Below are positions 15,796-24,750 of a DNA stretch of 64,000 bases, piece after piece. Each line of letters opens with the position of its first letter. The stretch's first letter is position 1. Origin of the DNA: Sandaracinaceae bacterium. Its GTDB lineage: Bacteria; Myxococcota_A; Polyangia; Polyangiales; Sandaracinaceae. The position numbers and the translations under genes were made by a program. The notes below the pieces were generated by a model. It was not told the DNA's origin. It saw nothing but the letters and a program-made list of their open reading frames with translations, and did no database searches. The DNA is taken from contig JAHBWG010000026.1 of NCBI GenBank assembly GCA_019637095.1, forward strand, positions 33,922 to 97,921, written 5' to 3'.

Positions 15796-18700
15796 TCAGA
15801 CGATCGCCGCGAACTCTCGGCCGAAGTCGAGCGGCGTGGGCCGATCCTTCGGGCTCGTCGCGGTGGCCGCGCGCATCAGCTTCACGAGCGCCGCCGGGTA
15901 GCTGCGGAAGGGCTCGAGGTCCTGCATCGGATCGTCGTTCATGTGCGCGATGATCCGCTGCCGCGGGTCCTGGATGTGATCGAAGAACTGACGCCCCGTC
16001 GTGACGTTGTAGATCGTGCCCGCGAGCGCGTAGACGTCGGCGCGCCCGTCGAGCTCGACCGGATCGAGCACCTGCTCGGGCGCGATGTAGCCGGGGGTGC
16101 CCGCGACGAACTTGCCGCCGACGTCCGGCGGGACGCGCATCGCGCGCACCATCCCGAAGTCGATGAGCACGGTGGCGAGCGGCGTCGCGTGCGCGGGATC
16201 GCGGTGCTTCTGCGGATCGAAGCGCTCGCCGCCCGCGAGCGGCAGGCGCAGCCAGATGTTCGCCGGCTTCACGTCGCGGTGCACGAGCCCCGCGCTGTGC
16301 AGCGCGGTCAGGCCCGCGCACGTCTCGACCACGACCTTGCGCAGCTCGAAGAGCGTCATGAGCTGCGCCCCCGCGTACATCTTGAGGTCCGCGCCGATGA
16401 GGTACTCGAGCACGAGGAACGGGACGTCGTTCTCGACGCCGCGGTCGATGATGTTCGCGACGTTCGGGTGGTAGAGACCGGCGAGCGCCTTCGCCTCTTC
16501 GACGAAGGACGCGAGGATGCCCTCGCGCTCGACGTCGGTCGCCTGCGCGAGCGCGTCGGCCTTCGGGATCTTGAGGACGAAGAAGCGATCGGCGCCCGGC
16601 TTGCGCACGAGCCACACCGTGCCGATGCCGCCCTCGCCGAGCGCGCTCACGAGCTCGTAGTCGCGGAAGCGCTGCGGCGGCTTCTTCTTCGGCTGCGGCG
16701 GCGGCGGCGGCGTGCGCTTGATCGCGCCGAGCACCGCGGCCTCGACGAGCGCCGAGGCGATGGGGCCGAGCGAGGCGATCCACACGTCGAGCAGGCCGAC
16801 CTCGCGGGCGCGGATCGCGCGCGCCACGACGTTGGCCATCCGCGGCGCGTTGACCGTCGTCGACTTCGCGAGCGAGTCGTCGCGCGGGGCCACCTTCGCG
16901 GGGTGGAGCGCGCGCACCGGGTCCTTCAGCGCGCGCTGCAGCCGCTCCGCGGCGAGCACGAGCTGCATCGAGAGCCCCTCGAGCTCGGGCTTGCGCCCGC
17001 TCGCCGCCGCGAACTCCGAGAGCGCCCACGCGAGGTCCGAGAGCGCCTCGGCGAGCTCGGTGTCACCGGCCTTCAGGAGCGCGAGCGCCTCCTTCACGCG
17101 CTCGCCCCACCCGCCGTCGGGCTCGCCGCTCGTGAGCTCGAGCCGCGTGTCGTTCGCGAGCTCGGCGCAGTGCTCGAGCACGCCGTCGGCGATCATCGGC
17201 AGCGCCGTCGCGAGCTGCGACAGCGTCTCGGGGCGATCGATCACGAGCGCCCACCACGCCGCGAACGGGCCGAGCCACTCGACGTCGTCGACCTCGCCGA
17301 GCGCGGTCCCGCGCGTCGTGTCGACGATGCGCCAGAAGAGCGCGCTGAGCGCGGCCTGGAGCGGCGGGGGCAGCTCGCGCGTGCCGTCCGAGAGGCCCTC
17401 GAGCTTGCGCAGCACGAGGCAGGTGTCGTGCGCGACGGGCCCGGCCCCGGGCCCGAGATCCTCGTCGCACGCGTCGAGGGCGTAGCCCGCGATCTTGAGC
17501 GCGAGGACCTCGAGCGCGAGGTCGACGCCCTCCTCGGCGCGCCCCGACGCGCGCCGGTCGCGCACCTCGTCGAGGATCTCCGCCGGCGCGCTCGCGACCA
17601 TCTGCCAGGTCTCCTCGAGGTCGGGCTCCTGGATCGGATCGCCCTCGGGCCGCGTCGCGAGCATCGGCGCCCACAGGCGCAGGGCGAGCGAGCGCGCGCA
17701 GCCCTCGTAGGCGTTGATCGCGGCGGCGCGGTGCCGCAGCGATCCCGTGCCCAGGACCACGCGGCGCGCCTCGACGAAGGTCGGCGCGAGCGTGCTCGCG
17801 AAGCGCGCGGCGCGGGCGTCCGCCTCCTCGTCGTCGTACTGCGCGGCGAGACGCACCAGGTTCTCGATGCCGAGCTCGACGTCGAGCGGGTCGCGCTCCG
17901 CGCCGTCGACCGGATCGGTGACCGCGATGATCTCGAGCCAGCGGCGCCACTCGTCGATCGAGGTGGTGTGCGCGCGGCGCGCCATCTCGCGCAGGCGCCG
18001 GTAGGTCGGCTCGATCGCCTCGCGGTCGCGGCCGCGGCGCCAGAGCGAGGCCACGCCGCGCGCGAGCGCGCGCGCCGCGACGGCGCCTCCGTCGCCGCTC
18101 GCGATGCGCTGCGCGAGCCGGTCCCACACGTCGCGCCGCTCGTGCACGAGGTGCGGCGTCGCGGCGGCGGCCGCGGCGAGCCCCCACGCGGCCTCCTCGG
18201 GCCGATCGAGGATCGCCCGCAGCTCGTGGCCGAGCATCATCAGGCGGTCCGCGGGGAGCGAGGCGAACGCGGTCATCGCCCGCTGGCGCAGCACCGGCGT
18301 CGCGCCGTGCACCCAGTCGAGGAGCGTCCCCTCGAGCGGCTCGAGCACGCCGGCGAGGCGGCCGAACGCGCGCGCCGCGTGGATCCACACCTTGGGCTCG
18401 GGGTGGAGCAACAAGGGTTGCAGCGTCTGGAGCGTGCGGCCGACGAGGGTCGGGTCGGTCGCGGGCGACATCCCGCAGACGGCCACCTCGAGGCAGCGCG
18501 CCGCGAGCACACGCCCCCGCAGCGTGCCGCGCGCGGGGCGGCCGATGAGCGACTCGAACGTCTCCGCGGAGCTCCAGATCCAGCGCCCGAGCGCGGGGAG
18601 CTGCAGCGCGGCCGCGCCCGCCTCCCACAGCAGGATCTGCACGCGCGCGCGCGCCTCGGCGTTGACCGGCGCGTCGAGCTCGGCGCCGTCGCCGAGCAGG

Positions 18701-19104
18701 GGCACGCAGCCGAGCGCGTCCTCGAGCGGCCCCTCGACGACGCGGGCGCGCGCGACGTCGAGCGCCTGCCCGCGGTACTCGGGGTGCGCGCAGGCCGCGC
18801 GCAGGATCGTCGCGAGGGTCGCCTCGCTGCGGCCGGTGTTGGCCGCGCACCAGATGAAGAGGACCTCGCTGGACGCGTCCTCGAAGATCGCGCGGGCCTC
18901 GGCGTCGGTCCGCGGCGCGCGCGTCCACGCGGGCAGCTCCCGATCGAGGGTGGCGGCCGCGGCGGCGAGCGCCGCCGGGAGATCGTCGCCGGACTCGAGG
19001 ACCCCGTAGCGCCAGAAAGTATAGAGATCGCTGGCTCGCGCGGGCGCGTCGCGGATCGCGCGCGTCGCCTCGGCGAGGGCTTCACGGCCGGCGTCGGTCC
19101 ACAT
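15796..19104 (-). CDS. Ser/Thr protein kinase with long N-terminal HEAT-like region
   Basis: 1102 residues. The kinase domain is at the C-terminus, about 813-1102, the reverse of the usual order: Gly loop GEGGIGTVW, VAIK-type lysine in FFVLKIPK, catalytic loop VHRDVKPANIW, LIDFG, and activation segment end GTPGYIAPEQV, all intact. The first 800 residues are alpha-helical with repeated 'AARAFGRLAGVLEPLEG' and 'AAAAAATPHLVHERRDVWDRLAQR' helices, consistent with HEAT/ARM repeats used for partner binding. A Pro/Lys-rich linker (PPPPPQPKKKPPQ) joins them. There is no membrane segment, so it is likely cytoplasmic. It heads the leftward operon with the TPR protein and three lipoproteins. ATG 19104 is used; an in-frame ATG at 19146 is possible. 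Confidence 0.88.
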   Translation of the reverse strand: MWTDAGREALAEATRAIRDAPARASDLYTFWRYGVLESGDDLPAALAAAAATLDRELPAWTRAPRTDAEARAIFEDASSEVLFIWCAANTGRSEATLATILRAACAHPEYRGQALDVARARVVEGPLEDALGCVPLLGDGAELDAPVNAEARARVQILLWEAGAAALQLPALGRWIWSSAETFESLIGRPARGTLRGRVLAARCLEVAVCGMSPATDPTLVGRTLQTLQPLLLHPEPKVWIHAARAFGRLAGVLEPLEGTLLDWVHGATPVLRQRAMTAFASLPADRLMMLGHELRAILDRPEEAAWGLAAAAAATPHLVHERRDVWDRLAQRIASGDGGAVAARALARGVASLWRRGRDREAIEPTYRRLREMARRAHTTSIDEWRRWLEIIAVTDPVDGAERDPLDVELGIENLVRLAAQYDDEEADARAARFASTLAPTFVEARRVVLGTGSLRHRAAAINAYEGCARSLALRLWAPMLATRPEGDPIQEPDLEETWQMVASAPAEILDEVRDRRASGRAEEGVDLALEVLALKIAGYALDACDEDLGPGAGPVAHDTCLVLRKLEGLSDGTRELPPPLQAALSALFWRIVDTTRGTALGEVDDVEWLGPFAAWWALVIDRPETLSQLATALPMIADGVLEHCAELANDTRLELTSGEPDGGWGERVKEALALLKAGDTELAEALSDLAWALSEFAAASGRKPELEGLSMQLVLAAERLQRALKDPVRALHPAKVAPRDDSLAKSTTVNAPRMANVVARAIRAREVGLLDVWIASLGPIASALVEAAVLGAIKRTPPPPPQPKKKPPQRFRDYELVSALGEGGIGTVWLVRKPGADRFFVLKIPKADALAQATDVEREGILASFVEEAKALAGLYHPNVANIIDRGVENDVPFLVLEYLIGADLKMYAGAQLMTLFELRKVVVETCAGLTALHSAGLVHRDVKPANIWLRLPLAGGERFDPQKHRDPAHATPLATVLIDFGMVRAMRVPPDVGGKFVAGTPGYIAPEQVLDPVELDGRADVYALAGTIYNVTTGRQFFDHIQDPRQRIIAHMNDDPMQDLEPFRSYPAALVKLMRAATATSPKDRPTPLDFGREFAAIV

Positions 19105-19188
19105 CGAGATCGCCCCATCGTAGCGGGGGACCCCGGCGCGGCGCATGAAAACTGCAGGGCTGACGTCCCCGGGGCTGCGAGGTGCGTG

Positions 19189-19205
19189 CAACGGTGTTAC
19201 TGTTG
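19189..19205. promoter_or_regulatory. Imperfect palindrome upstream of the Fur-family gene
   Basis: CAACGGTGTTACTGTTG has 7-bp arms matching at 6 of 7 positions around GTT and ends 20 bases before the GTG start at 19225. It carries the same outer GCAAC...GTTGC half-sites as the palindrome at 32084-32098 when the flanking G and C are counted. Autoregulation by the Fur-family protein is a reasonable guess. Confidence 0.4.
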
Positions 19206-19224
19206 CGGGCGTCGGGGTGCGCAC

Positions 19225-19656
19225 GTGACCGTCGTCCAGAAGCAAGAGCTCAAGCGGGTGCTGCGCGAGGTGGGCCTGCGCGCCACCAACGCGCGCGCCC
19301 TCGTGCTCGGCTGCTTGATGGACGCGGGCCGCCCGCTGACGCACGCGGAGGTCTGCGACCTGCTCGGCGAGCACGGCTACGACCGCGCGACGCTCTACCG
19401 CAACCTGGTCGACCTGACGCAGGCCGGGCTCGTCACGCGCACCGACCTCGGCGATCACCTGTGGCGCTTCGAGCTCGCGGGCGCCGAGGGGCACCACGCG
19501 AGCGCGCACGCGCACTTCGTCTGCCAGGAGTGCGGCGACGTGAGCTGCCTGCCCGACGACTCGGTGTCGCTCAACGCGTGGCGCGGCGCGCCGAAGTCGC
19601 TGAAGCAGAAGAACGTCGAGATCCAGATCCGCGGCGTCTGCAACGACTGCGACTGA
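19225..19656 (+). CDS. Fur-family metalloregulator
   Basis: 143 residues with the Fur fold. An N-terminal winged helix (GLRATNARALVLGCL ... THAEVCDLLGEHGYDRATLYRNLVDLTQAGLV) is followed by the metal-binding dimerisation domain with HHASAHAHFVCQECG and a terminal GVCNDCD, the two CxxC pairs that hold structural zinc. The His-rich segment before the first CxxC would form the regulatory site. Whether it senses iron, zinc or peroxide cannot be decided by eye. GTG 19225 is taken as start; a palindrome lies just upstream. It is divergent from the HEAT-kinase gene. The DUF1826/DksA-like operon at 32.1 kb has a similar upstream palindrome, so Zur-type control is worth testing. Confidence 0.87.
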   Translation: MTVVQKQELKRVLREVGLRATNARALVLGCLMDAGRPLTHAEVCDLLGEHGYDRATLYRNLVDLTQAGLVTRTDLGDHLWRFELAGAEGHHASAHAHFVCQECGDVSCLPDDSVSLNAWRGAPKSLKQKNVEIQIRGVCNDCD

Positions 19657-19936
19657 GCGGGGTCGCTGCGCGACGCGCTGGGCTCGATGGCGCGCCCGCG
19701 GCGCGGGCGCTCGATGAATCGCCTCGACCGCCTGACGTGATCTCGGGTGTTCGGTTCGTCGCGGGCGACGAGATGAGATCTCGCGCGAAGGCGCGGAGCC
19801 GATCTCTTGGCGGCTTCGCCCCGTGGCGGCCACTGCACGTCCGATGAGCGGGAGCCGAGGGGTGCTCGGGCGCCGCGTGCGCTCGAGCGCGAGATCGACC
19901 GCCGGGCTCGCGACCGAGCCCGGCGATCCCTCCTCT
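19657..19936. other. Convergent intergenic region
   Basis: These 280 bases between the Fur-family gene and the convergent Ig-repeat gene contain no reading frame that I believe. They hold one GC-only hairpin at 19692-19710. The rest has no repeat or motif that I recognise. Confidence 0.5.
19692..19710. terminator. Possible GC hairpin downstream of the Fur-family gene
   Basis: GCGCCCGC, three bases, then GCGGGCGC form a perfect 8-bp stem 35 bases past the stop codon. There is no T run after it, so intrinsic termination is uncertain. Confidence 0.3.
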
Positions 19937-22894
19937 TCAGCGGCGGCGGCGCCAGAGCGCGAGCCCGAGCGCGGCGAGCACGAGCGCGAGCGGCGCAGCG
20001 GGCGCGCGGCCGTGGCCGGCCGAGCAGAGGGCGCCGCCGGTGAGGCCGCCGCCCGTCGGGGGCACATCGCCGCCGGCGTCGAGGCCGGGCACCGCGGCGT
20101 CCGCGACGCCGCCGTCGCCGATGACGCCGGCGTCGGCCACGCCACCGTCGGGCGCGGGCGTGATCACGACGACGAGCGTGTCGGTCGCCGTGTTCCCCGT
20201 CGGATCGGTCGCCGTCGCGGTGACGGTGTGCTCGCCCGGCGCGAGCGGGCGGCCGGTGTCGAGGCGCCAGGTGCCGTCCGGCGCCACGGTGACCGTGCCG
20301 ACCTCCTCGCCGTCGAGCGTCACGACCACCGTCGCGCCGGGCTCGCCGGTGCCGGTGATCACGCCGCTCGCGTCGGCCGACTCGACGGTGACGAACGTCA
20401 TCGTGTCGACGGTGAACGTCGAGGTGTCGGTGGCCATGTTGCCCGCCGCGTCGGTCGCCGTCGCCTCGGCGCGGTGCTCGCCGTCGGCGAGCGGCGCCGT
20501 GAGCGGGACCTCCCAGTGACCGGCCGCGTCGGCGGTGACCGTCCCGACCTCGACGCCGTCCACCGTCACGACGACCGTCGCGCCCGGCGCGGCGGTGCCG
20601 CGGATCGTCGGCATCGTGTCCGAGGTGGTCGAGCCGTTGGCGGGCGCGGTGATCGCGACGGTGGTCGTCGCGTCGACCGTGAAGGTCGAGGTCGCGCTCG
20701 CGGTGTTGCCGCTCGCGTCGGTCGCCGTCGCCACCGCGGTGTGCGCGCCGTTCGACAGGGGGGTGCTCGTGCGCACGACCCAGCGGCCGTCCGCGCCGAC
20801 CGTCGCGGTGCCGACCTCGACGCCGTCGACCGTGACGACGACGGTCGCGCCCGGCTCCCCGGTGCCGGCGATGTCGGGCGTCGCGTCCATCGTGGTCGAG
20901 CCGTCCGCGGGCTCCGTGATGGTCACGGTCGTCGTCGCGTCGACGGTGAACGTGACCGTGCTCGTGGCGCTGCCCGCCGCCGTCGTGACGGTGGCGGTCG
21001 CCATGTGCGGCCCGTCCGCGAGCGGCGTCGTGAGCGGCAGCGTCCAGGTCCCGTCCGCCGCCGCGACCGCCGTCCCGACGACCACGCCGTCGATCGAGAC
21101 GGTGACCGTCTCGCCCGGCGTCGCCGTCCCGCGGATCGTCGGCGTCGGGGTCGTCACGACCTGGGCCTCCATCGGCGCGGTGATCGCGACCGCGACCGTC
21201 GAGCAGACCGCGTTGACGTCACAGATGCCCGCGGCGCAGAGCGTCCCGGGGGCGACCGGCGTCGTCGAGCAGCTCCCCGCGGAGCACGCGTGGGAGGTGC
21301 ACTCGTTGCCGTCCTCGCAGTCGGACGCGACCAGGCAGCCGACGCAGACGCGCATCGACGGATCGCAGCGCGTCGAGCCCGCGCAGTGCGAGTCGTCGAG
21401 GCACTGCACGCAGCTCGCCGCGTCCCCCGCGCACACACCGCCCGTGCACGGGTCCCCGGCGGGGCGCAGCGGGTTCGAGCACACGCCCGCGGTGCAGAGA
21501 TCGGCGGTGCACTCGAGGCCGTCCGCGCAGTCCCCCGTCCCGAGGCACTGGACGCAGACGTTGGTGGCGACGTCGCAGCGCGGCCGGGCGCCCGGGCACT
21601 GCGCGTCGGCGACGCACTCGACGCACATCGCGCCCGCGCCCGAGCACACGCCGCCCGCGCACGGATCGCCGGCGGGCAGCGGCGTGCGGAAGCACGAGCC
21701 GCCGATGCACGCGTCCGCGGTGCAGTCGTTCGCGTCGTTGCAGTGCGCGGCCGTGGTGCACGCCGCGCAGGTCGCGCCCGCGCCGGTGCCCGTGCAGAAG
21801 GGCCGCCCCGCGGTGCAGCCGGGGTCGGTCCCGGCGCCGGTGTCGATGCACGGCACACACGCGGGCGAGGCCGCGCCGTCGCACACACCGCCCGAGCAGG
21901 TCGAGCCGGCGGCGCGCGTCGTGTTCACGCACGCGCCGGCCGCCGAGCACGAGTCGGTCGTGCACTCGTTGTCGTCGTTGCAGTCGGCCGCGGACACGCA
22001 CGCGACGCACGCGTTGCCGCCCGCGCCCGCGACGCAGTACGGCGTCGCCGCGACGCAGCCGAGGTCGGTGCCGGACCCCGTCGCGGTGTCGAGGCACGCC
22101 TCGCAGACCGGGGCGCCCGCGCCGCTCGTGCGGCAATGCGGCCGCGCCGCGAGGCAGCCCGCGTCGGTGCCGGTCGCGGACGTGTCGACGCACGCGAGGC
22201 ACATCGGCGCGCTCGGCCCGCCGCACGCGCCGCCGGTGCACGGATCACCGAGCGCGCGCGGGGTGTTCGAGCACACCCCCACGCTGCACGCGTCGGTCGT
22301 GCACTCGTTGCCGTCGCTGCAGTCCGCGGCGCCCGTGCAAGGGACGTTGACGCCCCACCGGAACCAGCGCGTCGTCCCGAGCTCGGCGCCGGCGCAGGTG
22401 CTCGGGCCCCACACCATCTCCGCGCCGTGCATGCGGCCCCAGTCGAGCGAGCTGCCCCACGGCCCCGGGTTCGGGCACGTCCCCGCCACCGGCCAGCTCG
22501 AGTCGTCGAAGCCCGGCGCGCCCCACCCCGCGCCCGGGTTGGTGCTCACCGTCCGCATCGGCGTCGGCCCGGTCCGCGCGACCGGCGTCGTGCCGTCGTC
22601 GGCGAACAGCACGACCATGAGCCCCGCGATCGTCGAGTTGTCGTCGCGGCAGCGCACCGCGATCGTGTGCGGCCCCGGCGCGAGCGAGAGCGTATAGCTG
22701 TCGGGCGTCGGCCACATGTTCGAGTTCGGACCGAGCGGGGTGACCGCCGCCCCGTCCACGAAGATCTCTTCGATGAAGTTGTCGCAGGTGACGCGGAGGA
22801 CCTCGGCGGAGGCGGGCGCGGGCGCGGCGAACGCAGCGAGCGCGGGACCCGCGAGGAGCGCGGCGAGGCGAAGCGAGGCGGAGCGATTACGCAT
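19937..22894 (-). CDS. Secreted Cys-rich / Ig-like repeat protein with MYXO-CTERM tail
   Basis: 985 residues. A signal peptide (ALLAGPALAAFAAPAPASA) is followed by a galactose-binding-like region containing W and paired Cys. Then come about 350 residues of repeated Cys modules (CxxCxDxxAGxDPGCxAxxPxC; C-DGNECTTDAC). Four Ig-like repeats of about 90 residues follow, each with GTGEPGATVVVTVDG...VGT...DG.W...PLADG.HTA.ATATD..GN, the Big-type pattern of bacterial surface proteins. After an Asp/Gly spacer the protein ends GGALCSAGHG, a hydrophobic helix and WRRRR. This is the MYXO-CTERM sorting tail, which predicts processing and lipid attachment at the cell surface. It is probably an adhesin or matrix protein. 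Confidence 0.88.
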   Translation of the reverse strand: MRNRSASLRLAALLAGPALAAFAAPAPASAEVLRVTCDNFIEEIFVDGAAVTPLGPNSNMWPTPDSYTLSLAPGPHTIAVRCRDDNSTIAGLMVVLFADDGTTPVARTGPTPMRTVSTNPGAGWGAPGFDDSSWPVAGTCPNPGPWGSSLDWGRMHGAEMVWGPSTCAGAELGTTRWFRWGVNVPCTGAADCSDGNECTTDACSVGVCSNTPRALGDPCTGGACGGPSAPMCLACVDTSATGTDAGCLAARPHCRTSGAGAPVCEACLDTATGSGTDLGCVAATPYCVAGAGGNACVACVSAADCNDDNECTTDSCSAAGACVNTTRAAGSTCSGGVCDGAASPACVPCIDTGAGTDPGCTAGRPFCTGTGAGATCAACTTAAHCNDANDCTADACIGGSCFRTPLPAGDPCAGGVCSGAGAMCVECVADAQCPGARPRCDVATNVCVQCLGTGDCADGLECTADLCTAGVCSNPLRPAGDPCTGGVCAGDAASCVQCLDDSHCAGSTRCDPSMRVCVGCLVASDCEDGNECTSHACSAGSCSTTPVAPGTLCAAGICDVNAVCSTVAVAITAPMEAQVVTTPTPTIRGTATPGETVTVSIDGVVVGTAVAAADGTWTLPLTTPLADGPHMATATVTTAAGSATSTVTFTVDATTTVTITEPADGSTTMDATPDIAGTGEPGATVVVTVDGVEVGTATVGADGRWVVRTSTPLSNGAHTAVATATDASGNTASATSTFTVDATTTVAITAPANGSTTSDTMPTIRGTAAPGATVVVTVDGVEVGTVTADAAGHWEVPLTAPLADGEHRAEATATDAAGNMATDTSTFTVDTMTFVTVESADASGVITGTGEPGATVVVTLDGEEVGTVTVAPDGTWRLDTGRPLAPGEHTVTATATDPTGNTATDTLVVVITPAPDGGVADAGVIGDGGVADAAVPGLDAGGDVPPTGGGLTGGALCSAGHGRAPAAPLALVLAALGLALWRRRR

Positions 22895-22929
22895 TGGCGG
22901 GAAAATAGCACACCCGCAGCGCGCGGCCG

Positions 22930-23835
22930 TCACCCCCCCGCGTCGGCGGACGGCGGGTGCCCGAAGCGCGCCCGGTAGGCGCTCGAGAACGCCGGCAGGC
23001 TCGCGTAGCCGACGCGCGCCGCCACCTCGCCGACGCGGTGACGACCCGAGCGCAGCAGCACCCGCGCCTCGTCGAGGCGCCGCGCGCGCAGGTGCGCCGC
23101 GGGCGAGAGCCCGAGCTCGCGCGAGAACGCGCGCTCCAGCGTGCGCGGGCTCGCGCCGGCGCGGCGCGCGAGCTCGCGCATCGAGAGCGGGCGATCGAGC
23201 GAGGCGTCGATCGCGTCGATCGCGCGCCTGACGATCATGCTGCGCCCCACCGTGAGCGGCGCGCGGTCGCGATCCGCCTCGCCCTCGATGGTGAGGAAGT
23301 ACGCCTCCTTGACCAGCTCCGTCTCGAGGAAGCGCGCCGCGGTGCTCGCGTGCTTGTGGCAGACGCCGCGCTCGAACACGTAGCGGTGCGCGAGCTCGTC
23401 GACCCACGTCGTGCGCGGGAGCGCGCGCGCCGCGCCGAGCACGTGCGCCAGCGTCGCGGCGTCGACCCGCTCGCGCGCGTACTCCTCGACCGCGCGCGCG
23501 CGCACGACCTCGCCGAGCTCGAGCAGCACCACGCGCGCGGTCGGGCTCTCGAGGGTCATCGTCGCGGCGCACCTGGCCGGCAGGACCATCCAGTTCGCGC
23601 GGTCCACGATCCACTCCTCGGCGCGCGCGGACACGCGGACGGTGCCCGGCAGCGTCAGCATCAGGCTCGGCACGTCCGCGCGCGCGCGGAGCCGCTCGCC
23701 CGCCACGCCCCCGTCGACGAGCAGCGACACGGCGCCGCCGCGCAGCGCCAGGCGCGACGCGTCCGCGTAGGAGCTCGGCGCATCGGCGAACGGCCGCGCA
23801 CGGGGCGCGCGGGATCGACTCGGCGCGCGGCTCAT
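22930..23835 (-). CDS. AraC-family transcriptional regulator
   Basis: The C-terminal 100 residues hold two helix-turn-helix motifs of the AraC/XylS type (RPLSMRELARRAGASPRTLERAFSRELGLSPAAHLRARRLDEARVLL ... VGEVAARVGYASLPAFSSAYRARFGHPPS). The N-terminal 190 residues should be a cupin-like ligand domain, with a duplicated Cys/Lys region (VFERGVCHKHAS). ATG 23835 is preferred. Longer starts at 23847 and 23871 are in frame, but 23871 falls inside the hairpin repeat, where MTRIVP is simply what the repeat encodes. It is 35 bases upstream of the Ig-repeat gene in the same direction, so it may regulate it or be co-transcribed with it. The ligand is unknown. Confidence 0.88.
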   Translation of the reverse strand: MSRAPSRSRAPRARPFADAPSSYADASRLALRGGAVSLLVDGGVAGERLRARADVPSLMLTLPGTVRVSARAEEWIVDRANWMVLPARCAATMTLESPTARVVLLELGEVVRARAVEEYARERVDAATLAHVLGAARALPRTTWVDELAHRYVFERGVCHKHASTAARFLETELVKEAYFLTIEGEADRDRAPLTVGRSMIVRRAIDAIDASLDRPLSMRELARRAGASPRTLERAFSRELGLSPAAHLRARRLDEARVLLRSGRHRVGEVAARVGYASLPAFSSAYRARFGHPPSADAGG

Positions 23836-23854
23836 CGCGCCCAGCATACGAGAC

Positions 23855-23923
23855 GGGACGATCCTCGTCATTTCGTCATTCGTCCGAGCCGCTCGAGAAT
23901 GACGAAATGACGAGGATCGTCCC
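23855..23923. repeat. REP-like hairpin: perfect 26-bp inverted repeat
   Basis: The arms at 23855-23880 and 23898-23923 are perfect reverse complements of 26 bases with a 17-base spacer. The core ATGACGAGGATCGTCCC recurs at 45046-45062 and 62505-62521. Here it lies between divergent genes, so it is not a terminator. It looks like a small mobile or extragenic palindromic element. Confidence 0.75.
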
Positions 23924-23966
23924 TCACGGCCCGCCTTGCGCCGTCCCTCACGGCCCGTCTTGCGCC
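23919..23966 (+). repeat. Tandem 24-bp repeat, two copies
   Basis: Two adjacent 24-base units (23919-23942 and 23943-23966) beginning GTCCCTCACGGCCCG and ending CTTGCGCC differ at one base. The first overlaps the end of the hairpin arm. It sits upstream of the lipoprotein gene at 24042. Confidence 0.7.
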
Positions 23967-24041
23967 AGTGTCACCGTTTGGTGTTATCGTTCGCGAAGTA
24001 TTGGTGGGGCACCCATGGACCGGTAGGGTGAGCCTAAGACC

Positions 24042-24749
24042 ATGTCGTACTCGGCTGTTCCGCGCGTGGCCCGACCGTACCTCGACGGGCTGCTGCTCTC
24101 TCTGGCCTGCGCGACGAGCTTCGCCGGCTGTTACGCAGGGCACGGCCACGAACCGAGCCCCGGCGGCCCCGACGGCGCACCCCCCGGAGCGCTCGACGCG
24201 AGCGGTACCGGGTCGGCAGAGGCGGGAATGCGTCTCGATGCGTCCGTGGACGCCGCGCCCCGGCGTCTGTGGGATGCGGAGGTGCACGAGCTCGACCCGG
24301 ATGCAGCGCTGGACTTCGACGCAGCGGGGATGCACTCCTGCCACGAGCGTACGATCTTCCTCCCGGTCGACCGGCCCGGGTGCGTCAGCATCGAGGTCTC
24401 CGGCGCGGACGTGCGCGAGTGCGAGTCGGGCGGGGGCCGGGGCGACGACGAACCACTGGTGCTCGGCGGGCAGCCGGTCACGATCCTCAACCTCGTGGCG
24501 AAGCACTTGGGCATCGTGGTCGACTTCCTCGGGGCGCCGGGATGTCACGGGACGGGGTGCATGTTCCTTCAGCGCGACACGGCGGAGACCTGTGACTGCG
24601 GCGGTGGGGGGCGGTCGTCGATGGGTGACGCGTCGATGCCGCGCTACGGACTGTACGTGACGGGCATGGCCCGTTCGCAGAGTGCCTATTCGCTCGTGGT
24701 CGGCGGGGCGCAGTCGCGCTGGCGCATCAACGCGTGCGTACGAGACTGA
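24042..24749 (+). CDS. Small lipoprotein of unknown function
   Basis: 235 residues. A hydrophobic segment ends in the lipobox FAGC, followed by a Gly/Pro/Asp-rich spacer. The mature part contains eight or so cysteines in the second half (CHERT, PGCVS, RECESG, PGCHGTGC, ETCDCGGG) and an end NACVRD. The second half reads like a beta-rich domain, with ...VSIEVSGADVRECESG and YGLYVTGMARSQSAYSLVVGG, a pattern seen in pre-peptidase C-like or carbohydrate-binding folds, but I do not recognise it. The next gene begins one base after its stop. The three following genes look like one operon ending with a response regulator. Confidence 0.75.
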   Translation: MSYSAVPRVARPYLDGLLLSLACATSFAGCYAGHGHEPSPGGPDGAPPGALDASGTGSAEAGMRLDASVDAAPRRLWDAEVHELDPDAALDFDAAGMHSCHERTIFLPVDRPGCVSIEVSGADVRECESGGGRGDDEPLVLGGQPVTILNLVAKHLGIVVDFLGAPGCHGTGCMFLQRDTAETCDCGGGGRSSMGDASMPRYGLYVTGMARSQSAYSLVVGGAQSRWRINACVRD

Positions 24750-24750
24750 C

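Noticed and set aside
19692..19710. Strong intrinsic terminator after the Fur-family gene
   Set aside because: The stem is GC-only and there is no T run after it; kept only as a low-confidence hairpin.
23836..23871. N-terminal extension MTRIVPSRM on the AraC regulator
   Set aside because: The six residues MTRIVP are encoded by the hairpin repeat and appear again at 45045 and 62505, so they are not part of the gene family.
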